A DNA stretch of 64,000 nucleotides from Lunularia cruciata (Eukaryota > Streptophyta > Marchantiopsida > Lunulariales > Lunulariaceae), in assembly GCA_948567375.1 (NCBI GenBank), contig OX419755.1:23886517-23950516 (forward strand). Reading direction: 5' to 3'. Numbering within the stretch: position 1 is the first letter of the stretch; every line of letters starts with the position of its first letter. The position numbers and the translations under genes were made by a program. Shown piece after piece: positions 1 through 8,863 of the stretch. The notes under the pieces are model-generated. The model did not search any database, was not told the origin of the DNA, and saw nothing but the letters and a program-made list of their open reading frames with translations.

Positions 1-789
1 CCCAGGATGTAGTTTGAGTCCATGAGATCTCAACCTCTCAAACACCTCCAACAACTGTCGCTCATGCTCCTCCACAGTTGTGCTATACACCAAAATGTCA
101 TCAATATAGCACCGAGCAAAATCCAGTCCAGCTAGGATCCTATCCATGACCCTCTGGAACTCAGCAGGAGCGTTCTTCAACCCAAATGGTAAGAACCTCC
201 ACTGATATAACACATCCTTGCCATGAGGATCAATAGCCCAAAATGCTGTCTTGGACTTATCTTCCTCCCTGATCGGCAACTAATGATATCCCGCTCGAAG
301 ATCCAAAGTACTGAAGACCTTTGCATGCCCAATCGCATCAAAAATCTCCTCCGGTGTAGGCATGGCATACCGATCAGCCCTGGTCTGTCGGTTGATAGGA
401 CGGTAATCTCCACACATCCGCCTATCTGTATAGTTGCCATGCATATCCTTCTTGGCTGGCATCACTGTCGCTGATGCATACTCTCCATGTGAAATCTCCA
501 CCAAACCAGCCTCAAAAAGGTCACTACTCCGGCTCTGAATCAATGTCCTCTCCATCTCACTATATCGATAAGGACGTCGGAAAACAGGTGTGTTGCTAGT
601 CAGCTCAATCCGTATACCAGGTCCCTTCAGAGCACCCAAATCCTTCATACTGAAGGCAAAACAACTCGTGTGACTCCTCAAGAACCTCCAAACCCTCCGT
701 CTTTCCTCTCCAGTAAGCTTGGGTCCAAGATCTGGCTCCCAAGTATCCTCTGTAACTGTAGTAGGAGTGGAAGACGTACTGACTGGCTG
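1..789 (-). pseudogene. Reverse transcriptase, N-terminal part (copy A)
   Basis: The frame that ends at the UAG (790-792) continues here as a gypsy reverse transcriptase. Recognisable stretches are CGDYRPIN, STLDLRAGYH, a PFGLKNAP-type block and the catalytic YIDD at 97-108. One in-frame TAG at 280-282 falls where copy B has CAG (AGYHQ), so it is a C-to-T nonsense change rather than a natural end. No frameshift is visible. The domain runs off the left edge, so RNase H and integrase of this copy are not in the window. A start codon is not expected: the protein would be made by reading through the UAG. Confidence 0.9.
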
Positions 790-792
790 CTA
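784..792 (-). promoter_or_regulatory. UAG-CAG-CCA stop, candidate programmed readthrough site (copy A)
   Basis: On the minus strand the methyltransferase-bearing frame ends in UAG followed by CAGCCA, and the same frame then continues into reverse transcriptase. The six bases after the stop fit the CARYYA context known from tobamovirus-type UAG readthrough. The identical nine bases occur in copy B (45770-45778), although B differs at many other places. Readthrough is an inference; the alternative is a shared CAG-to-TAG mutation inherited by both copies. Confidence 0.6.
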
Positions 793-3700
793 CACTGGGC
801 CCTTGGGAGCAATGGTGTCATGCTCCCGACCACTAGAGGTCCCAACCTCTGTGTGAAAAACTCCCTCCACTCTGGCTGCAAGCTCCATACGTCCTTTGGC
901 TGCATCCCATGTGGACCAAGGGTGTAATCCAAGTAGCCCACGCTCACCTGGATGGACTCCAAGTAGACCACTCTCCCTAGTAGCTATTGGATGTGTCCCA
1001 AGAATACCATGTCCACTCGGTCCATCGCCCCCAGCATGTGCCTGAATTGTCTCGATAGGCACAGGGCTCACAAGCGTCCGAGTGGTGATGCCTATCAAGC
1101 GCATCCTACGCTGCTCTGCCAAACCAAGGCTCACAATCCAGGTCAAACAGTTCAGGTCCATAGCCTGACCTAACACCTGACGCTTGGATGCCTCTGACAC
1201 TGCTGGAACAGCGGTAATACCGGTGCGAAAACCCATCGCCCGCTCTCTCTCATCAGCATTGGGCTCCACCAACTGCTGTAACTGTGAGTCCCAAACAAGT
1301 CCAGGTCCTCCCTCTCGAAAAGCATGAGAGCCTGGGAAACTCATGAGTGTGGGAAATGCAGCTCTAGGCTGTCCAACTAGGTTCACCACTGCCATAGGTG
1401 ACCTATCAGCCACTACCACTGTCTGAGACTGACGTCCAGCATCCAAGATATCATCAACAAGAATGTGATCTAGTCGCTGAATCCCATCATAACTACGCTG
1501 TAGAACCTCTCTGGGTAAAAGGTTCATCCACCAAAGACGAAGACGATGAGCCCGTGATCCCACTCTGGCTGCATCTAACAATACAGCAGGTCCCATCCAA
1601 GAATGGACCTGATGTGTACTCGCCACCACTCTAGTGCGAGAATCACCTATCAATGGAACGTTCTCCAAAAGGTAAGCTGGAGAAACAGACTGATGAACCT
1701 GGAGATGTCGTAGTATCCGTAACATCTCCCAAAACACACCAGAACGAGGATCCTGAAGACCCAAACCGCGGCCCACACGTGTATGTCCCTGACATGGCCA
1801 TCCAAAAATCACCAAGTGAATAGGCCCATGTCTCTCTAGGTCATGCGCCCCCAATAAGGAAATGTCTCTTGGTAAGGCCTTCTGGTAACCTCTGACTGCT
1901 GACATCGGTAATAACTCCGGATACCGATAGGCCAAGTGTGCCACATGATGTAGAGAGACTCGCCTAGTAGTCTTATCTCTCTCTACATACAAGTACCTCT
2001 GTACTCGGATACCCGCCTGTAACACCGCAGCTAGTCCGGTGCTGATCCCACCAAACAACTCTAATAGACATATCCCCTCTACTGGATACTGCCAAGCAAT
2101 GAGTGTGGTATCCAGAGGTGTCAAAGCAATCGCCTCTGGAGGCTCATCCTCACACTCATCCCCTGATGGTACGAAGGCTCCACTCCAAGCCTGCTGCACC
2201 AACTGATCTGCATGCTGCTGCAATGCCTCCTCTGAACTCCACAATGGAACATCCAAGGTGGATGGAACAATCCCACTCGTACTCCATAGCCGAGTGATCT
2301 CCTCTGGTACTGGAGTATCCTCTGCATGGGCGTTCCCCTCCAACAAGTCACCAGGCCAAGTAACTGCACCGCTGAAAGCCAAAACTGATGCTGCCATGGT
2401 CCCGGACTGTAGTGAGCCAAGACTGCCACTACTAAAGCGTACTGGTAGGCGACATACCCGTCCCTCACCAGACTGCCAACCAGGTCTATAAGAGGCTGTC
2501 TCCTCCCAATAGTCAATACTGAAACCCATAGGGTATAACACTGCTCCCCCAACTAGCACATCATAGGACTCAGCTATCGTCGCAATAGCCAGAGCTCTCA
2601 CCACCGAGCTATCAGTCGGATGACCAGGCTGAACCTGGACAACAAGCTCTCCACGTGTGATGTACTGTGTCGAACCACCACCAAGAGATGTTTGGATCTG
2701 AAATGGACACCTCTCCACATCGGTCTTCCGTAACTCCAGACCAACAACTGCATCCTTCCCCAACATAAGGGGCTGCGCACCAGAGTCTAACAAGACTCTC
2801 TGTGGTGTATAGACCTTCCCTGAAGGTCCTACCAAACGAAAGATCCCCTTCTGGTTATCCAATAAGACAACACCAGGTGTAAACCGCGCTCTCTCAAAGG
2901 CCGGTCTAGCTGGCAACTCCTCTAGTCTAGCCGCTGCTGCCTGCCATAAACCACTGGTCGCTGAACGGATCCCATGCTCCTCAACCAAGTCAGCTCCACT
3001 ACCAACCACCTCTGCTCTAGTAGTAGGAACTGCACCATCCCTACTCTCACACAACGTGGCAGCCAACCGGAACACTGGGGCTGGGTCAACTCCCAATGTA
3101 AACATGTCACTGGCTGAAAATAAAGGATGCCGCATAATCAGCTGAGCCGCTCCCAACATTATGCTAGACTCAGTCTGTGTAGTAGCAGGTGGCTGACTAG
3201 TAGGTACTCCATCATGTACTCCATCACCACCTACCACACCTACACTGGGACGTCTAGGAACCATGGATGTTGTCTGCAATGCCTCAGATAGCGTGAAAGA
3301 CTGGGGAAGTCTGACCTGTCTCCCAACCTCTCCTCTCTGTGGGTCCAACTCCACTGATGCTCCTCTAGGCTCTGGAGCACGTACTGCACTCCTAGTCACT
3401 GCTGCAGATGCATCCACCTGTGCTGCTCCGCACATGAAGTCCAAAGCATCTCTATCACCAACATATGAGGTGGAAGCCTCAGCACCCGAATCTGATCTCC
3501 TCTGAGCAATAGCCATACTAGCCAATCTCTGCTCCAACTGCTCAATCCAAGTAGCCATAGCTATGTCAAAAGTAAGGGCAGGTACTGCACCCCTACTAGG
3601 TGTAGATCCTCTACCACCACCTCTACCACCTCGTCCTCCATGAACTGGAGCTCCTCTACTACCTGCCATAGCAGCCCTACCACTCCGTAACTCCGGGTGT

Positions 3701-4146
3701 AGGTCAAAACACCGGTCACTAGTGTGACCAAATCTGTGGCAATGCTCACACTGCCTCTGTGCTGGCTGTGATGCACCAGAGGTATCAGGTCCGCTGCCCT
3801 GAGTACACTCTCTCCTATGGTGAGGTCCACCACAAGTCCAACAAGCAACACCACCACTCACTGGCTGCTGCTGACCCAAAAATGAGGGTAAGGGTCTAAC
3901 TCCACTAGGCCCTCCACTCGCTCCATAGGATATGGGCTGTCCACCCTGTCCTCGAAAACCAACTGGGCGTGGTGCACTCTGTTGCACTCTAGAAGAAGTC
4001 ACAACCGTGGATGAGGTCTCTCTACCAAATCCAGCTGTCACCACTCTTTCCTCCACCATGTTGAGCTCAATACGCTCAGCCAAACCAAAGACTACTGCCA
4101 AAGTGGGCGAAGTAGCCTGCAACAACGTAGCATCACGAACTCTACG
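790..4146 (-). CDS. Gag C-terminal part, zinc knuckles, protease and cytosine methyltransferase fusion (copy A)
   Basis: An open frame of about 1,118 codons follows the premature TGA at 4147-4149 in the same frame as gag, so the ancestral product was one Gag-PR-methyltransferase polyprotein. Numbering from the TTG at 4125: residues 1-50 finish the capsid-like region; 95-139 hold two CCHC knuckles; 150-180 are Gly/Arg-rich; about 425-545 form the aspartic protease with DSGA at 447-450; 684-1003 form the methyltransferase; the last ~110 residues include repeated GLLG/ILG-x-HP motifs. Residues 190-425 match nothing I know. The natural end is the UAG at 790-792. For a gypsy element the insertion of ~320 methyltransferase residues between protease and reverse transcriptase is highly unusual. 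With no other stop or frameshift in 3.3 kb, this copy looks recently active or conserved. Confidence 0.9.
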   Translation of the reverse strand, partial: RRVRDATLLQATSPTLAVVFGLAERIELNMVEERVVTAGFGRETSSTVVTSSRVQQSAPRPVGFRGQGGQPISYGASGGPSGVRPLPSFLGQQQPVSGGVACWTCGGPHHRRECTQGSGPDTSGASQPAQRQCEHCHRFGHTSDRCFDLHPELRSGRAAMAGSRGAPVHGGRGGRGGGRGSTPSRGAVPALTFDIAMATWIEQLEQRLASMAIAQRRSDSGAEASTSYVGDRDALDFMCGAAQVDASAAVTRSAVRAPEPRGASVELDPQRGEVGRQVRLPQSFTLSEALQTTSMVPRRPSVGVVGGDGVHDGVPTSQPPATTQTESSIMLGAAQLIMRHPLFSASDMFTLGVDPAPVFRLAATLCESRDGAVPTTRAEVVGSGADLVEEHGIRSATSGLWQAAAARLEELPARPAFERARFTPGVVLLDNQKGIFRLVGPSGKVYTPQRVLLDSGAQPLMLGKDAVVGLELRKTDVERCPFQIQTSLGGGSTQYITRGELVVQVQPGHPTDSSVVRALAIATIAESYDVLVGGAVLYPMGFSIDYWEETASYRPGWQSGEGRVCRLPVRFSSGSLGSLQSGTMAASVLAFSGAVTWPGDLLEGNAHAEDTPVPEEITRLWSTSGIVPSTLDVPLWSSEEALQQHADQLVQQAWSGAFVPSGDECEDEPPEAIALTPLDTTLIAWQYPVEGICLLELFGGISTGLAAVLQAGIRVQRYLYVERDKTTRRVSLHHVAHLAYRYPELLPMSAVRGYQKALPRDISLLGAHDLERHGPIHLVIFGWPCQGHTRVGRGLGLQDPRSGVFWEMLRILRHLQVHQSVSPAYLLENVPLIGDSRTRVVASTHQVHSWMGPAVLLDAARVGSRAHRLRLWWMNLLPREVLQRSYDGIQRLDHILVDDILDAGRQSQTVVVADRSPMAVVNLVGQPRAAFPTLMSFPGSHAFREGGPGLVWDSQLQQLVEPNADERERAMGFRTGITAVPAVSEASKRQVLGQAMDLNCLTWIVSLGLAEQRRMRLIGITTRTLVSPVPIETIQAHAGGDGPSGHGILGTHPIATRESGLLGVHPGERGLLGLHPWSTWDAAKGRMELAARVEGVFHTEVGTSSGREHDTIAPKGPV
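1117..2076 (-). other. C5 cytosine DNA methyltransferase domain (DNMT3-like), copy A
   Basis: The domain would transfer a methyl group from S-adenosylmethionine to C5 of cytosine in DNA. Seen motifs (numbering as in the host reading frame): motif I LLELFGGISTG (687-697, SAM binding), an acidic YLYVERD (711-717), motif IV GWPCQG with catalytic Cys778 (codon 1792-1794), motif VI ENVP (821-824), motif VIII-like RAHRLRLWW (858-866), motif IX-like RAAFPTLMSF (921-930), an ERERAMGF block (960-967), and motif X-like LGQAMDLN (985-992). The motifs run I to X, unlike plant DRM enzymes, where VI-X precede I-V. LDAARV..RAHR and the ERERAMGF-to-LGQ spacing recall DNMT3; PCQ (not PCN) is more like DNMT1/CMT or bacterial enzymes. 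All catalytic landmarks are present, so activity is plausible but untested. Copy B carries the same domain at 44480-45440. Confidence 0.9.
2491..2853 (-). other. Retropepsin-like aspartic protease domain (copy A)
   Basis: The active-site motif VLLDSGAQPLML lies at about 2755-2796 on the minus strand, with the catalytic Asp codon at 2785-2787. A YDVLVGGAVLYPMG stretch some 70 residues later fits the second conserved segment of gypsy retropepsins. It would cut the polyprotein, including release of the methyltransferase. The placement upstream of the methyltransferase and UAG means it would be made at Gag levels. Confidence 0.85.
3709..3843 (-). other. Two CCHC zinc knuckles of the nucleocapsid region (copy A)
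   Basis: The first knuckle reads CWTCGGPHHRREC (C-x2-C-x3-H-x4-C, one residue shorter than usual) and the second CEHCHRFGHTSDRC (canonical C-x2-C-x4-H-x4-C). A Gly/Arg-rich stretch follows at about 3586-3678. Both features would bind element RNA during packaging. The knuckle pair upstream of the protease confirms that this frame is gag-pol of a retroelement and not a host methyltransferase gene. Confidence 0.9.
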
Positions 4147-5073
4147 TCACAACTCCCTGTCCAGTATTCCATACCAAAACTGGACTGCCTGGGCCTCAGT
4201 AACTCCCTGAGTGAAACTGATCAGCCGCCTCATGCGAGTGTATGCCTCGCGTAGGCTCTCTCCAGCCTTCCGCTGGAACTCCTGCAAGCTCCTCAGCTTG
4301 TCAGTCCGCACTCCCTGGTAGTTTTGCCTCAAACATAGGAAGAACTCAACCATGGGGTTAAACCCCGGTACCACACCACCTCTTGCAGCGGTACCTCCAC
4401 TCGTAGTAGCACTATCTCCAGCTAGTGCACCTCCACTAGCTCCACCCACACTACTCGAGCTAGAACTCGTAGGTACAGCCGATCTACTCCTGGCCACCGA
4501 GCCTGAAGTGATGGAGACATAGTGAGGAGACCAATACTGTCTCCATAACTCAATCTCCTCCAAATGAGCTCTCTTGAACTCATGGTAGTCGTCCATCGGT
4601 AGACCCTCCAAGTGCTGAAACAACCCCTTCCATGCCATGAAGGGTGTGAACAAAGTCGGGTTCAGCATTTGCTGCAGATCACACCAACTATCAAACTCCT
4701 GGATGAAGTCATCCAACTCAATGGTACCCACTGTACCAGAGTAACGCCTAGGGCCTTTGGAGGCCCCATAAAACTCGTCCATGTCCCACAACAACGGTGC
4801 GGACACACCAAGTGCACTCTCAACTGAATCAGCTCCTGTGTCGAACTCCAACTCAGAGTCAATCTCCTCCCTCACTGGGACCTGAGATACAGGTTGATAC
4901 CGAGCACCACTCCAAGTAAACCCACTGCGTACTGTAGGGCTAACTCCTCTGGAATCTCCAAAGAACTCCGTCGTGACCACGTAACTGCAACAGCAAACCC
5001 GAACCACCAACTGCAACCGCAAGTCGCAACCGCAAGTCGCAACTGCAAGTACCCCACCAAGTGCCAACACCAA
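4147..5073 (-). pseudogene. Gag capsid region (copy A), ended by a premature TGA
   Basis: About 308 codons of capsid-type Gag, including an ELDDFIQEFDSW block, WKGLFQHLEGLP, and FQRKAGESLREAYTRMRRL, the last typical of retrotransposon Gag. The TGA at 4147-4149 stands where copy B has CGA, so it is a CpG C-to-T change, and the frame resumes immediately. The start is unsettled: a TAG precedes the TTG at 5073 in both copies, and the first in-frame ATG is only at 4780-4782, inside conserved-looking sequence. A Ser-rich low-complexity stretch (about residues 205-240) varies little between copies. Confidence 0.8.
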
Positions 5074-5379
5074 CTAGACACCACCCACTAATGTAACTCT
5101 AACCGAGATAACTACACTAGGGGAAGGGCAACCTGTAACCTGCCATCATAACACGCACTCTCACGATCTGCAGGTCATCACTTCCTGCCTCACCGGAGAG
5201 AAACAAAGGTAGTCTGACTGGTCATCACTCCAGCCTCACCATCGAGAGCACACCAGAGCACCAACGCTCAAAAGTCAAGGCACCTCACACAAACGTGGTG
5301 CACAAACAGGAAGCAGAGAATGGAGGGGATCCAATCACAAGAAATCTAAACGAAAACCCTCCATCTCATAACACAACAC

Positions 5380-5398
5380 GGGATTGACTCTGCCACCA
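5380..5398 (-). promoter_or_regulatory. Primer-binding site (copy A)
   Basis: TGGTGGCAGAGTCAATCCC begins two bases after the LTR end, the expected place for a tRNA 3'-end complement (starts TGG). Copy B has TGGTGGCAGAATCAGTCCC in the same place (41180-41198). I cannot assign the priming tRNA. Confidence 0.6.
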
Positions 5399-5400
5399 TT

Positions 5401-6766
5401 TGGCATTTGACATAAGAGTAGTTCGTATCTAAGTCCTAAGCTACCAGGATCACCAAGAATGGGATCAAACTGCCTCTCCTAGCCAAAGCTACATGTGTAT
5501 AGATAACAGTGGCACAATCACTATGACAACAAGTGAGGGTGGACCAGTTGGCTAGGGCACCAGTCTAGGAACAAGAGATCTAGGGGTCAAACCCTGTTGC
5601 GCACAATCTAGCAAGAAAGGTAGATTTTGCCAACCAATGACCAAGATCTACACTAAACTAGCTAGCCTCACGCCAGCAAGCTGGCTTGCTGGCCCTTCTA
5701 GGCCTTCGTAGCCTCTCATAGCCCACAGTCCTATGCCTCAAAACGCCGAAATTCAGCCAAATGAGGCCTTTCTTGTTGCCACTTCGAACCTCCTCCAAAA
5801 TTGGCAAAACTTCTCCAAATCTGCGAAACTCCTCCAAACTAGCGAAACTTCTCCAAATCTGGCCAAACAGCGAAACTCCTCCAATTCTGGCCCAAAAATC
5901 TGACGTAAATCTGACGTAAACCCTAAAGATGGATGTCCGCCAAATCCCCCGCTAACTTTCCACTCGAGCCAAATTGACAAAACAGGTTTTTCCAAATCAC
6001 AATTTCATGAGAAGAGCTTTCCAACTCCACCTTCAATTTCACTTTCTGAGCCCAACTCACAGCAAATTGGTCCTGCCTTCACTTCCTGAGCTCAAAATCA
6101 CAACACTGCTCAAAAATTGCTCCTTCTTTGCTCAAAATTTGGCCAGCGCTTCCGCACACCGTCCGCCTAACTGCCAAATTTGCATCAACTACACGAGCTT
6201 CTGCACACTAGGGAAACACAGAACCTGAATCCAGCTACCACGATCCACCGAGCTTGGAGATACCACCAACACTCAACGTTCCTGCACCCGATTTCCCCCT
6301 GACTTCACTTCTCTGATGTAATCAGATTGCTTAACAATTCAATTCAACTCAACTCAGATCAGTACTTGATCTGTCACTCTATAAACTGCCAACAATTGGG
6401 TACTGATTACAGTCAAGCCACACCCACTCAAGCATAGAGAATCCAGGTGACGCTCGCCGGCCTCTGTCCACCATAGCCAGGAACTCGAAGGCTCAACATC
6501 AGAGAAGTGAGCTCTCTGGAGTTCACTTCGAAACTATACCCCCTGGACTCGAGCTAGCCCTGAAACCCTAACGGTCCCGCTGACGGCACACTCGACGGTG
6601 CAAACGGTGCAAAGTGACGGTGGGCCCCGCCGTGAAGTCAGTACCCCAAACATGAAATCTAACCATCGGAAAGTAGTCCCTGAGAAACAACTAGAATAAC
6701 TCTAACTACCATCACTGGAACTCCAGTGTCCGAGCATCTAGATGCGGAACTACAAATGGCGTGACA
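5401..6766 (-). repeat. 5' LTR of copy A
   Basis: A 1,366-bp LTR beginning TGTCACGCCATTTG at 6766 and ending in CA at 5401, next to the primer-binding site. It aligns throughout with the 5' LTR of copy B (39987-41177) and with the partial 3' LTR at 49162-49610. CpGs such as those in the GACGGTGGGCCC region near 6620 are kept here but often lost in B, agreeing with A being younger. The 3' LTR of A lies outside the window. Confidence 0.85.
5537..5603 (+). other. Degenerate tRNA-like sequence, antisense inside the LTR
   Basis: On the strand opposite to the element, AGTTGGCTAGGGCACCAG resembles a tRNA D-arm/A-box and AGGGGTCAAACCCTG resembles a T-arm/B-box, at tRNA-like spacing. The acceptor stem does not pair well, so it is not a functional tRNA. 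It may be a captured tRNA-derived SINE head or an internal Pol III promoter relic. The matching segment in copy B is near 40975-41045. Confidence 0.4.
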
Positions 6767-6958
6767 TCCAAAATAGTGGTGCTCATCTTTTCTGCCTCCT
6801 CTAAAGTAAGGTCCACTCTATCTTAGCTATGACTAACTCTAGCTAATCATGACTAATGTAAAACCATCCTTTATCTTTATATAAATAATATCTCTCAAGT
6901 ACTTGTAATACAAAGCTAAATATCACAATACCACACACATGCACAAATGGATGTTACA
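6767..6958 (-). repeat. 3' LTR of element C, interrupted
   Basis: Begins TGTAACATCC at 6958 directly after a polypurine tract and matches 13567-13758 closely for its whole length. It stops at the copy A junction (6766/6767). Confidence 0.9.
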
Positions 6959-6970
6959 TTTACCCCCGGA
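6959..6970 (-). promoter_or_regulatory. Polypurine tract of element C
   Basis: TCCGGGGGTAAA on the minus strand abuts the 3' LTR start, the standard plus-strand primer position. Confidence 0.75.
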
Positions 6971-7108
6971 CTTAGTTTTACTTTGTCCTCAAAGTGAAGG
7001 TCTCTCTACTTCTATGATACATTTTCAACTTATCATGGTTAATCCTATCAAAGTGTCTTCCTCCCAACTTCTTGAGATCATAGGTGTAATTGCCCCTCAC
7101 CTTCTCCA

Positions 7109-8092
7109 CTATGAAAGGTCCAAAGTACTTAGGCAAAAACTTTTTTGCACTATCTTGAATCGAATAGAATCAAACAACATTACCCAATCACCTTCTTTGA
7201 AAGGCTCCACTTTCTTCTTGCCTTGCCTCTTATCATAGCTCTCCTTTTGTTTCCTTTGGGCTTGCTCCACTTGAACCATAACAACTGCTCTTGCCTCTTC
7301 CAACTCCATGAGTTATTCCTTCCTTGACTTCTCTGCATCATCTCCTTGTGCTTTCTTCAATCTCATATGAATGCTTTGGAAGGTAGGAAGATCAAAATGA
7401 ATAGGTAGGGTAGACTAAATACCATATACCAATTGAAATGGAGAATATCTGGTGGAAGTCTTCATGGTTGTCCTATACTCCCACAAAACTGCATGAATCC
7501 TCTAGTCTCAATTATGTTTAGCCCCCTCCATTTCTGCATCTTTGGCCAACATCATGCACAAGGTCTGATTGGTTCTCTCTGCCAAGCCATTAGAATTTGG
7601 CTTATAGGATGTATTTACTCTATGTGTGATAGAGAAATGTCGTAGCATGGCTGTAGTAATGCTTGTTGTAAACTCTCCTCCTCTATCAAAAACCAACTCC
7701 AAAGGGCATCCAAATCTAGTGATAATGCATTCATAAAGAAATCTACCAACTTCATCTTCATTCTTGTCCCTCAATGATCTAGCCTCAACCCACTTGGTAA
7801 GGTAATCAATAACTACCACAATGTACTGATTGTTCCTTGGGGTTCTATTGAGAGGACCTACAAAATCAATTCATCACTTCTCAAAAGGTCATAGCAATGG
7901 AATTGATCTAAGTGGTGGAGTGGATGTAGAATTTCTAGCAAAAGCTTGACAAACATGAAAAGTTTTGCAATAATCAAGACAATCCTTGAAAATCCCTCTG
8001 CAATAGTAACCTGCATCTAGAATCTTGAAAGCAGTCACCTTTCCTGCAAAGTGTCCTCCACACACTAAACCTTCATGAAACTCCTTTATAAG
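7109..8092 (-). pseudogene. Integrase of element C
   Basis: The catalytic core is at 7508-7819: VVIDYLTKWVEA (first Asp), FDRGGEF (second Asp; DRGTEF is usual) and NGLAERTN (Glu). The upstream part (7860-8090) shows an HHCC-like zinc-binding region with a CKTFHVCQ-type end in broken frame. The C-terminal part (7109-7309) holds QRKQKESYDKRQ and FKEGDWVML, typical of the gypsy integrase tail; no chromodomain is visible. Stops separate the parts but the frame is that of the RT. Confidence 0.85.
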
Positions 8093-8842
8093 TTAGATAG
8101 ACTCTTCCTTACCCACTACTCTTTGAAGTAGACCATCTGCTCCTTGGTGAAAAAGAATATCCTCCACCATTGTGTAAGGTCTAGATCTTGCTGCAAGGGC
8201 CTTCCTCTCCCTAGCATGCATCCCTTCTGGATAGTTACCTCTTGTCACAAAATCCACAATCTCCTTATATTCCATTGGAACCTCTTGAGTGACTGAGATT
8301 GTCATGAGCTCCTCATCCATTGGCTCATCTCCATCATGATCATAGGCTCTAGATAACAAATCAGCATTTGCATGTTTCTTTCTTGGCCTATCCTCAATGG
8401 TGTAGTCATACTCAGACAAGAGTATCATCCACCTTGCTAGTCTCCCTTCAACATTAGGCTTGTTGAAGATGTACTTCAAAGCCTTGTGATCCATGAAAAT
8501 GGTGGCTTTCCCTCCAATCAAGTAGTGTCTAAACTTCTTGAGACCAAAGATCACTGCCAACCCTTCTCTCTCCGTGACAAAGTAGTTCTTCTCTGCTGAA
8601 ACCATCTGCCTACTAGCATAAGCTATTGGATGATCATGCCAATCTTGGTCTAATTGACTAAGAGTGCATCCCATAGCTACATTAGAAGCATCAGTGTAGA
8701 GGATGAAAGGCTTACTCCAATCAAGTTTAGCAAGAATTGGAGCTACAACAAGGGATTGCTTGAGCTCCTCAAAAGCTTTGAGAGCCTCCTTGTCCTCCAA
8801 AATCACCATGTAATCTACACCCTTCTTCATGTAGATGGTCAA
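8093..8842 (-). pseudogene. RNase H and connection domain of element C
   Basis: Shows PFILYTDASNVAMG (first catalytic Asp), AEKNYFVTEREGLAV (Glu), TIFMDHKALKYI (Asp) and ADLLSRAYD, the full motif set of gypsy RNase H. One stop at the left edge of the RT part separates it from 8864-10084 in the same frame. The end of the segment enters the integrase zinc-binding region. Confidence 0.88.
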
Positions 8843-8863
8843 TGCATAAGCCTTGTTGGAAAA

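Larger units (their letters stand above)
1..6766 (-). mobile_element. Ty3/gypsy retrotransposon carrying a DNA methyltransferase, copy A (5' part)
   Basis: This is the 5' portion of an LTR retrotransposon read on the minus strand: LTR (6766 to 5401), primer-binding site, gag, zinc knuckles, protease, cytosine methyltransferase, a UAG junction, and the first part of reverse transcriptase before the window ends. From 5073 down to position 1 the coding sequence stays in one frame; besides the conserved UAG at 790-792 only two stops interrupt it (4147-4149 and 280-282). It is inserted in the 3' LTR of gypsy element C: its LTR begins at 6766 and the C LTR resumes at 6767. Copy B (39987-49716, plus strand) is a second, more decayed member and shows what lies beyond the left edge: RNase H, integrase and a PHD finger. 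Domain identities are by motif reading; assignment to Ty3/gypsy rests on the PR-RT-RNaseH-INT order seen in copy B. Confidence 0.93.

Noticed and set aside
1117..2076. Host methyltransferase gene captured by chance next to a transposon
   Set aside because: It is in one frame with gag knuckles and protease upstream and with RT downstream, and the second copy at 44480-45440 has the same arrangement.
2121..2552. Large alternative frame overlapping the methyltransferase polyprotein
   Set aside because: Shadow of the main frame; no motif, and such shadows also occur in copy B at random places.
5537..5603. Functional tRNA gene
   Set aside because: Arms resemble a tRNA but the acceptor stem does not pair.
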